Source: Parietichytrium sp. I65-24A | Taxonomy: Eukaryota > Sar > Bigyra > Thraustochytrida > Thraustochytriidae | Length of the DNA stretch: 64,000 nucleotides | NCBI GenBank assembly: GCA_012862575.1 | Contig: BLSF01000080.1 | Span: 1 to 64,000 of the forward strand | Reading direction: 5' to 3' | Part shown: positions 13,076 through 24,617 of the stretch, in pieces | How the letters are laid out: every line of letters starts with the position of its first letter | Numbering within the stretch: position 1 is the stretch's first letter | Translations under genes and position numbers: made by a program | The notes under the pieces: generated by a model | What the model was told of the DNA's origin: nothing | The model's input: only the letters and a program-made list of their open reading frames with translations | The model's database searches: none

Positions 13076-16000
13076 GATTTCCCACCTTGAGCAGCAAACC
13101 CGCGCCGTCCCTTGCCTCAGCGTGGCTCCTTGAGCTCTGCGAACCCGCAGCAAACCTGCTTTGGCCGTCCCTCTGCTTTTCTCTTCTTCGAGCCGACTGC
13201 AGCCCCGCTTTCCGCTGCCCGGGCTGCTAGGCCAAGCGTTCAAGCAAGTTCGCAGCAGCTCAAGTGCGAAGAGTACTCGACGCTTTGCGTCACCGCGCAA
13301 GATTCACGGCACCTCACGTGAAGGTACGCGTTCAGTACTGGCGGTACAGTACGCCTTCCGAGTCCCGACAGTGGGAAGTGTATTCTCTGCCGAAACAAAA
13401 CAATCAGCTCAGATGCAGACTTCTCGACACATCTGCTGGCGCTAAGACCGCAGGTTTAGCGGACCTCGTCGAGACTGCTGGGGCTCTAAGCACGAGTAAC
13501 TTACCTTGCGAAGTATACTTTCTCTACTCGGAAGGTACGTACGGCAGCAGGTGGTTTGACGTAGTTTACGCAGTTTACGTAGTGCAAGATCGTTCCACGT
13601 CGGTGGTGTTAACGCTGCGCAGCTAAACCCCCAAACCCCCCCTTTCTCTCTGTCTCTCTCTCCCTCCCTTTCTCTCCGTTTCGCTCTTGTTCTGCCTGCG
13701 CACTGGTACGAGCTATTGTGCTGGCAGGAGTCTCGCAAGGCGCCTTTGTGGTCTCCTCTATCTCCCTTCTGGTCGACAAAACAAAGTAAAAGTTTAGATT
13801 TTGGTTTGCCACTGAGCGTGGGAATAAATCTCCAAACACCGTCAGCACTGCTTGGTGAGGTTCGTCGATGGCATTGAAAATGAAAGCACATCATGCTCCT
13901 GTGTCTCGCTGCAAAAGAGACTCCATTCAAGTTGTTCAGAATTTAGACTCCGAGGATTCCGATGTTTGCATCGCACATCATCGCACTCTTCGACGAAATC
14001 AACGAATTCGACGAAGCTGCCTGCTTGCACTGCTCATCACTGCTCGCAAAGTCTTACCTTGTGGACCAGCGCAGCCAAGTGGCGAGCCAAGTCACGGCAC
14101 AGGACCACGATTGTCTGTCTGTACTGATGATACTGAGTACTCAATACCCAGTACCGGTAAAGGCTCCACGCATGCGCCGCTGGCCGCTGTGGCCGGCTCG
14201 TATGGGGCTCACCAGACAGCAGACTGAGTCTCTTGTTGATTGAAACCTTTTCCGGGCGTCAGGACAGTCAGGGCTGCTGGGTGTTGGCGGGAGACTAGGT
14301 TATCAGATTCGAAAACCGCGCATGCCGAAGAGCACAGTCCACTATTTAGATGCGTTGACAAAACAAGAACCTCTCTGAGCAAGAATGTGAAAGAGCCAAA
14401 GTAACAAAACCTCCACGCCATTTCCCTCTTGGGACTTGCACGTCTTTGTTGTGGAACTCGACTTGCCATTGTAAGATTCCCTGACGCCAGCCACTTCATG
14501 ACCGTGAATCAGCCACAGCAAGCCACAAGCCAACGAATGAACGACTTGTCATTCTTTCTTACTAGCTAGCAGAAGTACCGGTAGAACAATTTATCCAAAG
14601 AGACAACTCATCACCAACTCATGTTGAGCTCTTTCAAAATTCAGCAACCCACTTCACTTTCTCCTTTCTCATTCACAGTCAATTTCCATTCACCGCAACG
14701 CTAGTCAGTAAAGTTGCTCTCAACTCTAGCAAAAGGTGTGCACCTTGAGCAATTTTTCATCAGTGAGTTCTATGAGTTAAACATATATGTTTATACCCCC
14801 CTTTTCCTCTCCTTTCGTCGCTATGTGCTATGTGTGCTATGTGTTATTCGCAGCCAAGTTACGATTAGCTCTCCCTCGATGAACGCTTGGTGAGTGTGAG
14901 TAGGAGATGAGTCTGAGTCGGCTCCGAGTTAGTCCCAAGAGGGCTCTCGCCTCGCCTCTCACACCTCTCACACATTCTCACACCTCGCTCTCACACTTTT
15001 CCACTGCACTGACAGCCTGAGCTGACAGGTGAGAGCTGACTTAGCTGACAGCTGAGACAGCTGTCTCGCAGTGGCATTCGGATATTCTGATATATTCTGA
15101 TGCCGCCGTGGATAGCTAACGGTTTGGAGCCATCGCATCGTGACAGAAGACAAGTTACTGCGCCACTCCTTGCAGGATTGCGCGAGAATTGCGCGCCGCG
15201 GTGGCCTTCACCAGTTTCCAATAGCATGCTGACTTCCGACTCTTCCGACACTTTGTGTGGAGTCTTCGGAGCGGTACTTGCAGCTAGCGCGGCACGTGAT
15301 TTAGGGAGTGAGTGAGGAGTAAAGTGGCACGCGACTCTTTTCGACGCATTTTGCACTGCGTAAAGTTAGACGCTCTCGGGGCTAGTCGCGAAGAAGTAGC
15401 CGAGTTGTGTGTAGCAGCCAAGTATAGAAGCGTAGTGCGAACGGGTTCCAATCGCTGATATCTTACGTATTTTATTAGCGACTTTGTGTGTCAAGATCTC
15501 ATTTGAGCTCCAGTTGAGATTGACATGGAAAATGCAGCGTTTGGGTTCCAGCCAATGTTGCGTTGACGGGTTCGTGTCCGGTGCCAAGCTGCCAGCCGCC
15601 ACGGTGGTCCCGACTTGTCTCGTTGACGGAAGATATCTTCCTTGCTGAGCGAGGCTTGTGAAAATACAAATACCTCGTCAAGGCGAAGATGGTTCATGTC
15701 CGGGAGAGTGCAGACGGATGCGGGACTCCGGAAAAGACACCATCGGTCCACGAGCGAGGGACCGACAGGACGAGGCGACAGCGGGATCTGTGCAACCTGC
15801 GCTCGATCAAGACGTTTTAAACACGCGAAGGCTTTGGCGACTTTTGAAAAGCCAAGAGATTTTGCATAGTGAGGCTTGGTTCTCGATGGTCAACGAATAG
15901 CACAGCTCTGGGCCGAGGTCGAGCCCGTCGAAGACTTTGGAAAGCATCATCATCCGAGTCTCCGGCTTATTTTATCAGAGCAAAGCGAAGGAGAGATAGA

Positions 16001-16670
16001 AAGTGTCGGTGGCTGAAAAGCTTGAGCAGCAAACCCTATTCCTCCAAGCTTGGAGCATGTTTTCGATGAAGAATGTCTTCACTGTGAATCAAAAGCCAAC
16101 AGCTCGCTCCAGCGACGTTTCAACTGCGTTTGCAGACGATACGAATTCGAGCATGAAGGTTGTCCATCCAAACAAGCCTCGAATTTCACTTCAAATGATC
16201 GTAACTATTTAGATTGCACATCGCAATACAGCAAAACAGTAGAACATCAAGATTTCAGCTCAAATTTGAACATTGAACACAGCCAGCCAATTGATGAACC
16301 CAAGCTTGACAACATCGAAAGCTCTTCATTCATTCTTTCTCAACAACAAAGAACAATCAATCAATCAATCAATCACTCTCGCAAGCGGAGAACACGAGGG
16401 AGCGCGTTTTGTACACGAACAACGAACTGGCACTCCTTTCGACCACTGGTACCACCCGTCATAGTCCATGTCATACGACTTGCAGCTCCACCTCCAGCGG
16501 CGGCAAGGTTTAACAACACATATCCACTTACTATCCATTGTTACCATCCATGCAAGCCAGCGCGTCGCACAGACGTGAGGCGGGCGAGTGCCGTCAACAA
16601 CTTCAACAACCCAACAACTTACGGAGACGAGCACGGGGAGCGCGATTGTTTGCGAATTTCGTGTCGCGGA
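13076..16670. other. Long divergent intergenic region, no gene recognised
   Basis: No frame here has protein-like composition or family resemblance. Visible features are a CT-rich tract at about 13645-13680, GTAC-rich motifs near 13326-13346, 14131-14159 and 14573-14584, an ATATATGTTTATA AT-rich patch near 14780 and a (AATC)n run near 16358-16374. A 269-codon frame at 16050-16859 overlaps the start of the next gene in another frame and is rejected. Confidence 0.5.
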
Positions 16671-16707
16671 CAGGGAGGAGAGGAGAGAAGTAAGGGGCGA
16701 AGGAAAC
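16671..16707 (+). promoter_or_regulatory. Purine-rich leader upstream of the CHCH gene
   Basis: Almost pure A/G sequence (GGGAGGAGAGGAGAGAAG and onward) lies 46-82 bases upstream of the ATG. It resembles the GA tracts before other genes in the window. Confidence 0.35.
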
Positions 16708-16752
16708 GGACCGGAGATCAATTACGTTTGACTGTGCAAGTTAGTAAGCAGA

Positions 16753-16995
16753 ATGGTGAACCTTTCGGCAGTGCGAGACGGCGGAGACAAGCGGCAGAAG
16801 ACGCTTTGTGCGCGAGAGATTCAGGACTATCTGAATTGCGTGCGCAAAGGAAACTTTGAGAACAACGTGTGCAAGGCCGAGTCTCTGGCAATGGACAGGT
16901 GCTACGACGTTGCGGTGATGAACAGGAAGAAGCTCCACAAGCCAACGACAAACTATCACTTGCAGCGCCTGGCGAAGAAGATGATCAAAAAGTGA
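16753..16995 (+). CDS. Small twin-CX9C (CHCH) protein, probably mitochondrial intermembrane space or mitoribosomal
   Basis: The 80-residue protein carries a perfect twin CX9C motif: C19-x9-C29 and C40-x9-C50. This is the hallmark of proteins folded by the Mia40/Erv relay in the mitochondrial intermembrane space. Members include Cmc1/Cmc4-type cytochrome oxidase assembly factors and the mitoribosomal protein mS37. The basic C-terminus (HKPTTNYHLQRLAKKMIKK) could suit an RNA- or ribosome-bound protein such as mS37, but I cannot choose. The ATG at 16753 follows a purine-rich leader (about 16671-16707). Intronless. It converges on CDT2 across 506 bp. Confidence 0.85.
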   Translation: MVNLSAVRDGGDKRQKTLCAREIQDYLNCVRKGNFENNVCKAESLAMDRCYDVAVMNRKKLHKPTTNYHLQRLAKKMIKK

Positions 16996-17501
16996 GCGAG
17001 CGCCGGAGACTGGAGTAGCCCAGTCGCAGCCGGGACCTGTGAGCCATTTTGACTTCCAGCGCCGCTTTTTGTTGTATAACCCGCCCGTGCAGAAGGAGAA
17101 GAAAGTTCACTTCCTCTTCTGTGCATTTGCCTGACGTTTGCGAGCCCGATCAAATGATTTTTCTTGAAATGAAGGGCAGTCGTATGATGATGAACACCGA
17201 CAGAATAATGAAAAAATTCAATTGCAGCTCTTTGTAAACTTTTTAATTTGGCTTCTGTTTGCTATTGAAGACATCAATATCGATGCTGAATGTGAAATAG
17301 CTTTGGCCGATGAAGAGAATGCATGAAAGCGCTTAAAAACTTGTCCTTCTCGGTGCAAGCGAAGGTGAAGTAAATCGAAATGCAGGCAATCCGAACAGCG
17401 TGAACCTTCCCGCCAAGCCAACAAAGGTGCTTCCACACAAAGCAAATATATGAGATATTGACTTGATCTAGGGGTCTGACGTGCACAGAGAAAAGGTTGA
17501 T
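16996..17501. other. Convergent spacer between CHCH gene and CDT2
   Basis: AT-leaning DNA that should hold both 3' UTRs. I see no gene, repeat or RNA structure I can name. Confidence 0.45.
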
Positions 17502-19198
17502 TTACTTTGCAGGGTCGTTCTCGCAGACACGTTGCCGCTTCGATGGGTCACCCCGCTCGACCCGCCAAAAGTCGAGCAGGGTTAAATTTCGCATGCGCTT
17601 AGGTCTTCCAGGCAGTGATTCGCTTCCATCGGCATCAAGACTTCCTTTGATGCAATCTTCCTCGTCCAGCAGAAGCTCTTGCGCAGCAGGAGGATCTCGC
17701 TTGGAACCGTTGCAGCAGCGCGAACTTGGCGACCTCGAAGGGGTCCAAAGTCTCATTCCACGCCTTTGAAGAATTGTATGCGGATTAGCCTCAATGTCAA
17801 AGTGCTGGGATGCAAAATTTGTGGCGCTCATTATTGGTGTAGAGGTCTCTATTGGAGCTTCGAATTCAGCGTCTGATTCTTCTTCCTCGTCTTCTTCTTC
17901 TGCCCCAGACCCTACTTCCCAAATACGCAACGTTCCGTCGTCGGAGACAGACGCGATTGTGTTTAAATCGGTCGGGTCCCAGTCAACGCTGCCGACCTCT
18001 TCGCCGTGCCCGCTGAGGCAATGGATTGGATCATTGTTGAACATGTCATCAATGTCCCAAATGTATAAATTACCATCCCCTGATCCGCTCACCACAAATT
18101 CGCCGTCATGTGAAAAGCAGCTTTGAACTGCGGATAGTCCAGATGTACGCATTCGTTAGCGGTGATTTTGTTCATGAGAGGGCAATCACGTCACAACTTA
18201 CTGTAAAACGAGGGGCACGTGTACCCAGGAAATTCGGGCGATGGACTTAGAACGCGAGATCTGTCCTGCCACTTCTCGCGAGAATATTGAAGCCAGTCGT
18301 AGACGACCAAATCTGCAGACAAATAATTTACAAGGAGCTTGGTTCCATCAGGATTGAAGGAGATGCAAGATATGCCTGGACTGTCCCGCCCCTGAGTTGC
18401 GATCTCTGGAACTTCTATAGTCTGGACTGGAAATGGCTTTTTCTTTTGGCAGCTTCGCAAGTCCCAAAATTTCACAAGTCCGTCATTAGCGCCGGATGTT
18501 GCGAGCAGGCAGTCGTCTCTTGTAGGCTGAACGCAGGTGATGTTTGGCATCGACCGCTTCGAGCTCTTTTGACCCGCAGAAAAGTGCAAGCCGTCGAGCT
18601 GCAAAGTAGCCTTCTCAGAGGATTCGGTGCCCGAGGTAATACGAGAATCCCAGAGGCAGACCAGCCCGCCACGGCAACAACTCACGAGGAGATTCGGATT
18701 CGAGTTAAACGGCCTCACGCAACGCACACTCGACTTATGTTTGCCAAAGTTGCACAACATCTCACCCGTATTCACGTCAAAGACTCTCACCATACGATCG
18801 CCCGCACCAGTAGCGATCTTCGTGTCAGAATCCAGCCATGTCATATCGAAAACCGCATTACAGTGCGCCGTTATACTGGATAGTTTGCGCGCCCCATCGT
18901 CTTCCGCAGAGTAGAGAGAGACGGCGCCAAACTCGTCCCCGACAGCTACTCTCGCAAACTCCTGCTGTGCCCTTGGTGTCCTTGCAAATTTCACAACGGT
19001 GGGGAGAAACTCGAGTCCCACCAGAGTCTCGCTGCGTTCCCGCATCCGCCGGGCCACCACTCTCTTCGCAAACCTTTCCTCCGTCGGCCTTCTTCGCCAA
19101 GCAGTCACGCTCTCGCGCAATCCAGGAGTTACGCATTGTCTTCCGCGTGATCCATTGCCGCCCACGTACTCCCTGTGTAGCAGCGGACGAAGCAACAT
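17502..19198 (-). CDS. DTL: CDT2/DTL-like WD40 substrate receptor of CRL4 ubiquitin ligase (two exons)
   Basis: CDT2 is the DCAF that recruits PCNA-bound substrates such as Cdt1 to CUL4-DDB1. I join exons 19198-18202 and 18127-17502; the 74-bp intron has donor GTAAGT and acceptor CAG. The product is 540 residues. The WD40 region from about 75 to 440 shows the DTL-like order: AHCNAVFDMTW, GAGDRMVRVFDVNTGE, CLWDSR (183-186), FWDLR (245-248), then across the splice CPSFYIQSCFSHDGEFVVSGSGDG and GHGEEVGSVDWDPTDLNTIASVSDDGTLRIW. The two WDxR motifs fit DDB1 binding. An acidic stretch and a basic C-terminus follow, with a PIP-like motif NLTLLDFW at 513-520. The N-terminal 55 residues are Arg-rich and the exact start is uncertain. 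Confidence 0.86.
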
Positions 19199-19216
19199 CT
19201 CCTCTCGAGTTTATCT

Positions 19217-19240
19217 TTCTCTCTCACTCACTCACTCACT
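19217..19240 (-). promoter_or_regulatory. GAGT/GAGA tract just upstream of CDT2 ATG
   Basis: Read on the coding strand this is AGTGAGTGAGTGAGAGAGAA-type sequence ending about 19 bases before the ATG. Its position in the presumed 5' UTR or core promoter parallels GA tracts of other genes. Confidence 0.4.
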
Positions 19241-20787
19241 GTGTGTGTCTTTTGAACACCCAAAGACTTGATCGCCGAATCGTACGTAATCTGCCTCAAA
19301 TCACCTCAATCCACGACCCTCAATCGTCGCGTCTGCACCTGCGTCCACACCGCTTCTCGTTGTGGATCCCGCTCTCTCAATCTCAGGCGCCGCAACCACA
19401 ATGCAGCAGCTCGCAGACCTCAGCAGTCTCAGCAATCTCGCCACCACAATGCAGCAACTTGAAGAGTCAACTTTCCAGACTTCAGCAGTCTCAGCAATCT
19501 CAGCAGTCAGAGATGTGCCGACCAACATGCACTTCACAACGCCAGCTTCCAACTTGAACTACAATTTGAAAACACCGCAACAACACTGATACAATCGTTC
19601 AAGGCGATAAGAGTATAGCACGCTCTTCGAATCGAACACCTGCACCGACAGCGCTTCGTCTGTGCGCAATGCGCAACGAGGAGAGTGTCTTGCTGCGTTT
19701 CGCCACGGCCAATAATTGTCACTTTCTCCCACGTTGCCACGTTGCCACGTTGCAATGCGATGCGCTGCGCTGTCTTTGCGAGCGATGCTGAGAGCGTGCG
19801 GCGAGTACGGCTTGGACCTGGCGATCGGCGTTCGGTCGACGGCAGGTGGGAGCTCGTGCGATTATTGTGTGCAAGATCCCTCTCCGCGCCTCTACTATTG
19901 GCATCGCAAGCGTACTCTCTCGCTATCTAATTTCCGCGCATCGGAGCATTTATTGGCCTCCACGTCTCTCTTTTCAATTTTTCAAAAATGAACGCACACC
20001 CACTCTTATAAAGCGCCCGTATACTCTTAACAATTGGGAGGACAGGAAACAAAGTTTGAATTGGGTTCCGCAAAGCTTTTGCAGAACGCTTTGTGAGGAA
20101 CGCTTTTCTCCCAGGCCCGGAACGCATTAGTCACATTATGTCACATTACGGCATTATTATGCATTTATTATGATTATTACTAAGTAGTATATGATATTGT
20201 TATTAGTGATGACTATAGCAGTATTAGGGCAGTCGGGAGGGTGTCTTGGTCGGTCCACTTCCAAAAGTTGCAAACACACGCATTCTTCAGATCCACCTAT
20301 TGCGTTCTAACGAAGGCGCTAGAACCCACCGTGGTACCAGTATTCCGTCTATTAGCCTGGTAGTAGTCCTAGTGATTGCGGTTGCCGTCAGTCATTACTA
20401 GTAGTGATGAAATGTATGAAATGATCAAATGTGCGTTTATGCAGTTTATGCAAATCCCTACTAGCCAGCCAGCGTCGCCCAAAGCAACAGAGTCAACAGA
20501 GCAACAGAGCAACAAAGTGCGACGAGATCAGCCATTTTGCGCAAACTGTCGGGCCAATAGGCCAATAGCGCATGCGCAGACTCGTAGAAGCTGAGCGTCG
20601 ACTTGGAAAGTGGAAAGTGGAAAATCCTCAGTCCCGATTCATCAGCGATTGCACAAAGTTGGAGGCTCTTGCCCGTAGTGCAGAAAGACCTCGCACAGTT
20701 CACTAATTCCAACGTCTTGTTCGAGGGTTGCCAGCGCCAGCGTCGTGGAGCGAGTGGTTAATTCAAGGTCACGGTCGTGGGAGCAGG
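19241..20787. other. Divergent intergenic region between CDT2 and SDR gene
   Basis: Bidirectional promoter DNA. It contains a degenerate CAGCAGTCTCAGCAATCTC repeat patch at about 19415-19510, a GCCACGTTGCCACGTTGC triplet repeat near 19733-19754 and an AT-rich island with repeated ATTATTA at about 20130-20225. I see no gene. Confidence 0.5.
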
Positions 20788-21858
20788 ATGAAGGTGGAAG
20801 GCAGAGTGAGTGTGGTGACCGGGGCGGCATCGGGGATGGGGAGGAGTCTGGTGTGCAAGCTTGCCCAGCTCGGATCGCATGTCGCTTGCTGTGATGTGAA
20901 TATGAAAGATTTGGAGGAGACGGTGGCGATGGCGAAAAGGATCAACCCTAAAGTTAGAGTTACGGGCCATCGCTGCGACGTGTCTGATCGTCAGCAGGTG
21001 ATCCAATTTGCGCAACGAGTGCTTGGCGAGAACGGCGGGAAAGTGCACCTGTTGTTCGCCAACGCAGGACTAACGAAGCCAGGGGCCCTCATCCACGACG
21101 AAGGGATGAGTGAGGATGACATCGCGGCATATGAAGCGTCCTGGGACAAGTGCTTTGACATTGATTACTTCGGGGTGCTCTACTGTGTTCGCGCTTTTCT
21201 TCCGCACATCATCAAGCAGGACGAGGGCTTTGTAGTCCTCACTTCGTCTGTGAACGGGTTCTGGACGTGGCCCGACCATGGCTGCTATACCTCGGCAAAA
21301 TTCGCTGTTCGCGGACTTGCCGAGTCTCTTCTCGTGGAAACGTACGTCAAAGCCCCACATGTACACGTGGCATGCGTTCATCCTGGTGGGGTCAAGACTG
21401 GAATCGTCAAAAACTCTTTTGTTGAAAACGAAGGGACGAAAAGTGTCCACTCTGATTTCACCTCGGTCGTGGACCTCAGCTCTGATGAAGCCGCAGATTG
21501 GATTTTGGACGGTGTGAAAAAGAACCACACGCGCATCCTTGTGGGCTACGACGCTATTTGCTTTGACATCATGAACAGGGCGGGCCCACACCAGGCCTAC
21601 AACCTCTGGAAGGCTCTGGGGCAGGAGGGCCTAAACTCGTTCAACCCAGAGAGTATAGAGAAAACGAGGCAGCAAATCATGAGAATTTCTCCTCTTGGGT
21701 GGATTCGCGTGATGTACAATGGCGGCGGTCGTTTTGCATTCTTCATGTGGCCATTTTTACTTGCGAAAATGCGGAGAAATCTGGCCTTTAAGGCAGCTGT
21801 GGGGCTATTGACACTTCAAGCTCTACGCACCGTATACAGGAGATTTTCGAAACTTTGA
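20788..21858 (+). CDS. Short-chain dehydrogenase/reductase with C-terminal membrane-type extension
   Basis: This is a classical NAD(P)-dependent SDR oxidoreductase of 356 residues. The cofactor motif TGAASGMG is at 11-18, NAG at 92-94, the catalytic Ser at 153/154 in LTSSVNGF, and Tyr167-x3-Lys171 in YTSAK. A further 90 residues after the Rossmann core include a hydrophobic patch (RFAFFMWPFLL) and basic C-terminal segment, suggesting membrane association. The substrate cannot be inferred. An upstream in-frame stretch starts with TTG at 20728; the first ATG is at 20788, directly before the Rossmann strand, so it is chosen. Intronless. Its stop lies 175 bp from the convergent FAD oxidoreductase; both are redox enzymes but no shared pathway is evident. 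Confidence 0.93.
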   Translation: MKVEGRVSVVTGAASGMGRSLVCKLAQLGSHVACCDVNMKDLEETVAMAKRINPKVRVTGHRCDVSDRQQVIQFAQRVLGENGGKVHLLFANAGLTKPGALIHDEGMSEDDIAAYEASWDKCFDIDYFGVLYCVRAFLPHIIKQDEGFVVLTSSVNGFWTWPDHGCYTSAKFAVRGLAESLLVETYVKAPHVHVACVHPGGVKTGIVKNSFVENEGTKSVHSDFTSVVDLSSDEAADWILDGVKKNHTRILVGYDAICFDIMNRAGPHQAYNLWKALGQEGLNSFNPESIEKTRQQIMRISPLGWIRVMYNGGGRFAFFMWPFLLAKMRRNLAFKAAVGLLTLQALRTVYRRFSKL

Positions 21859-22033
21859 GCCAGAAACTAATGATGTAACCTCTTCTCAAGTGAGCATGTT
21901 GCGATGTTATGATTTGTTTTGTGGATTGATAAATTGATAAAAAGTCATGCAACACACTAGTACTCCTTCGCTTGCCTTTCTCTTTCTGACATTTTAAATG
22001 TAATTTTGATTGACAAAATTGAGAAGGAGAAAC

Positions 22034-23716
22034 TCATATTTTGCTATGCGAGTCCTTTGCCGAGGCCTTGCCTGAGAGGTACCCGAAGAGAATCGCGTTA
22101 GAAAGAGTTACACCTGAGGCTGGATAACTAAAGTTTGTGGAACTGCGGACGCAATTCCCTGCCCCGTAAAGTCCTGGAACAGGCTTGTCGTATTTGTCCA
22201 AGACTTGACCTTTCCGATTGATGCGCGGTCCGCCTTTGGTATCCAAGGTGCCCAATCCCATGATCACAGCGCAAAGATTCTTGCTATCAAGCGGGAACAT
22301 TGTCTTGTTTGGATATGCGTTGTCTTTCGCTCGAGGAGTGTGCCAGCAGTACTCTGCAGTGTTGTCTCCGCGCCCAAACTCGGCATCTTTTCCTGTCTTG
22401 GCGTACCCGTTGAATCTTTGCAGCTGCTTGTCCAAAGCCTCAGCGAATCCGGAATCCAGCTCGAATGCCGAGTCAATCGAGGCCATGCGTTCCTTGATCT
22501 TTGACGCCAATTCCTCAACCGAGGACCCTTCGATCAAACAATCCTGTCCACCGTCTTTGCCAGGGATTGGACTACCAAGGCTCTTGATCGGCCCTTCATA
22601 CTTGTCGCGCGATCTCTTGTCGAATACGTAGAATACGAACCTTTTCTCTGGTTTGTTAAACATCTGCATTCCTCTTTGCTGATAAAAATTCTTTTCACAT
22701 GCAAACCTTTTTCCTGACTTGTCTACCACGAAAAAGCTGTCCCCATTCAAGAAGAACACACCAATCCGCTCTGGAAACTTCTCAGGCAGCACGACTTGCT
22801 TGAGCCAAGCGCGGTTCATTCCTGACAGAGGTATGCCATGATTCGCGCAAATCATTGCGAAATCGCCAGTGTTGGTTGGAGCAGAGCATGATCCAAACAC
22901 ACCATCACCGAAGTGCGCCTCCATCATCTCTTTGTTTCGAGAGAAACCTCCGGATCCGAAGATGACCCCTTTGCTGGCGCCCACGCGCGACACTTGCCTC
23001 GTTTTGGCGTCCAAAACCTTGCATCCGAGAACCCGCCCACCAGAGGCGTCAAAGATGAGATCGACAACTTGGGCTCCCATTCGTATTTCGCTCTGCGCCC
23101 CAAAGCTTCGGACGGCTTTTTCGAGCTGACGAGAGGTGGTCCCGCCTGAAGGCGCGAGCACTTTGCCGCTTGGGCACAAGTCCAGGGAGTTCTCCGCGCA
23201 GTAGCTCGGCATGAGCCTGGCGAGATTCGGCAAGTTGGACTCATTGATCCCGGTACGCCTACTCATGTCTGCGTTCTGCGCCATTTTCTGTCTGAGAAGT
23301 CCTTCCACTCTCACGGCGTCTTCATCATCGCGAACTCCGACGGCTTGTAAGTTCATAAAACCTTTCTGCTGGATCTCCTCAATCGTGGCTGGCCATTCTT
23401 CCGCAAACGCCTTCATCAGCTCCAGATCCCCTGCGTCAGGCTCTTGGTCTGGATAAGCCAGGTCTTTCAACAGCTCCACAATCTCCTGCGGCGTCTGCTG
23501 GACCCCATTCTCCTTCAGAAATCGGTTGTTCGGGCACCACAGCCAACCGCCTCCTGCAATCTTGGTGGTGCCGCCCACTAGTCTCTTCGACTTTTCGAGT
23601 ACCAGCACTTTCTCCGCACCGTGGACAAGGGCTCCTAGGGCAGCCGCGCAGCCGGCCGCGCCAGTGCCCACGACGAGCACATCAACCTGCTCATCGAACG
23701 CCTCTGTGGAATTCAT
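22034..23716 (-). CDS. FAD-dependent oxidoreductase, fumarate reductase / ketosteroid dehydrogenase-like (FAD_binding_2)
   Basis: The 560-residue flavoprotein begins with the dinucleotide-binding strand VDVLVVGTGAAG (GxGxxG at 17-22), followed by the FAD ribose-binding acidic end in VLVLEKS and the GGTTKIAGGGWLW stretch typical of this family. The C-terminal FAD site is GLYGAGNCVRSSTNFSYPASGVTLSNAILFGYLSG. Such enzymes reduce fumarate or dehydrogenate 3-ketosteroids and related enones. The interior tyrosine and serine content resembles the bacterial KstD/FAD_binding_2 group, but substrate specificity is not readable. No signal or transit peptide is obvious. An in-frame TTG-led extension reaches 23755; the ATG at 23714-23716 is preferred. 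Confidence 0.9.
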   Translation of the reverse strand: MNSTEAFDEQVDVLVVGTGAAGCAAALGALVHGAEKVLVLEKSKRLVGGTTKIAGGGWLWCPNNRFLKENGVQQTPQEIVELLKDLAYPDQEPDAGDLELMKAFAEEWPATIEEIQQKGFMNLQAVGVRDDEDAVRVEGLLRQKMAQNADMSRRTGINESNLPNLARLMPSYCAENSLDLCPSGKVLAPSGGTTSRQLEKAVRSFGAQSEIRMGAQVVDLIFDASGGRVLGCKVLDAKTRQVSRVGASKGVIFGSGGFSRNKEMMEAHFGDGVFGSCSAPTNTGDFAMICANHGIPLSGMNRAWLKQVVLPEKFPERIGVFFLNGDSFFVVDKSGKRFACEKNFYQQRGMQMFNKPEKRFVFYVFDKRSRDKYEGPIKSLGSPIPGKDGGQDCLIEGSSVEELASKIKERMASIDSAFELDSGFAEALDKQLQRFNGYAKTGKDAEFGRGDNTAEYCWHTPRAKDNAYPNKTMFPLDSKNLCAVIMGLGTLDTKGGPRINRKGQVLDKYDKPVPGLYGAGNCVRSSTNFSYPASGVTLSNAILFGYLSGKASAKDSHSKI

Positions 23717-24617
23717 CTTTAGTCGCGCGGTCTTGCCTCCTTTTTCAACCCGCAAGCTGTGTATCTTTGAGTACAGTTTCGAGTCTGTTTGCCAATCAGG
23801 ATGTCATGCGATACCATGCGACTGCTGTATGAGCGGACATATGGATAGTACTCATGTCAGTACACTTCGCATTGGTTATGCTTGTTCTCTTCTAACTTTC
23901 ATGCATTTTAACAAGTAACTTATTTCACTTCACTGCCAGTCAATCCACTCTATCTCAAAGAAATGCGCTATTTGGGTGTTTGCGAAAGCGTCCACTCGCA
24001 GAGATCAGCTGAGTCAACTCAAATTTCAACTCTTCACCCCAGAACCACTCGACGAGCGTGGACCAAGCTGGTACATCCTGCACATCCAACTCCGCACGCC
24101 CTTGTCCTGACAACCGCTTCCCAAGTTACTACGATCTCTCTCGCACATCAACATCAACATCATCGCCATCGCTATCATCAAAACCAACAAAAAAGATCAA
24201 CAAGATCAAATTGTGGTTGACTATGTTCTGTGAAAACATTTGTCCTATCCTCGCAAGGCGTCAGCCATCTTGCGTCACCACGAGGGAACAAAACCGCGTT
24301 CGGTGAAATTGCTATCTTCCTCTCTTTCGCCTTCGACGACTTGGACGACAGCAACTTTGGCCACTTCATTGAACAAGAAAATGGACGAAAGTGAGGCTCA
24401 CGGCGACGGCCCAAAGAGACAAAAGAGACAAAAAGACAAAGAAACAAAGAGACAAAGAGACAAAGGGACGGGATTTCGAGCAGGAAAGATAAAGGTCTGA
24501 GCAGTGTCTGGGATCAAGGCGGCTGTCGGTGAGACGGCCACAACATTGGTGACGGAGTTGTGTGCTGGAAGCAGCTTTGCAAGGCGCAGAGGGACGCTGG
24601 CCGAGCAGAGTTTAGAG
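23717..24617. other. Divergent intergenic region with upstream ORF
   Basis: Promoter DNA for two divergent flavoprotein genes. A 39-codon frame runs from an ATG at 24381 to a stop at 24500. It is very basic because of (AGACAAA)n-type repeats at about 24416-24470, and ends 117 bases before the PNPOx-like start. It could be an upstream ORF or chance coding of the repeat. Confidence 0.45.

Noticed and set aside
16050-16859. 269-residue plus-strand frame
   Set aside because: Composition is not protein-like and it overlaps the start of the twin-CX9C gene in another frame.
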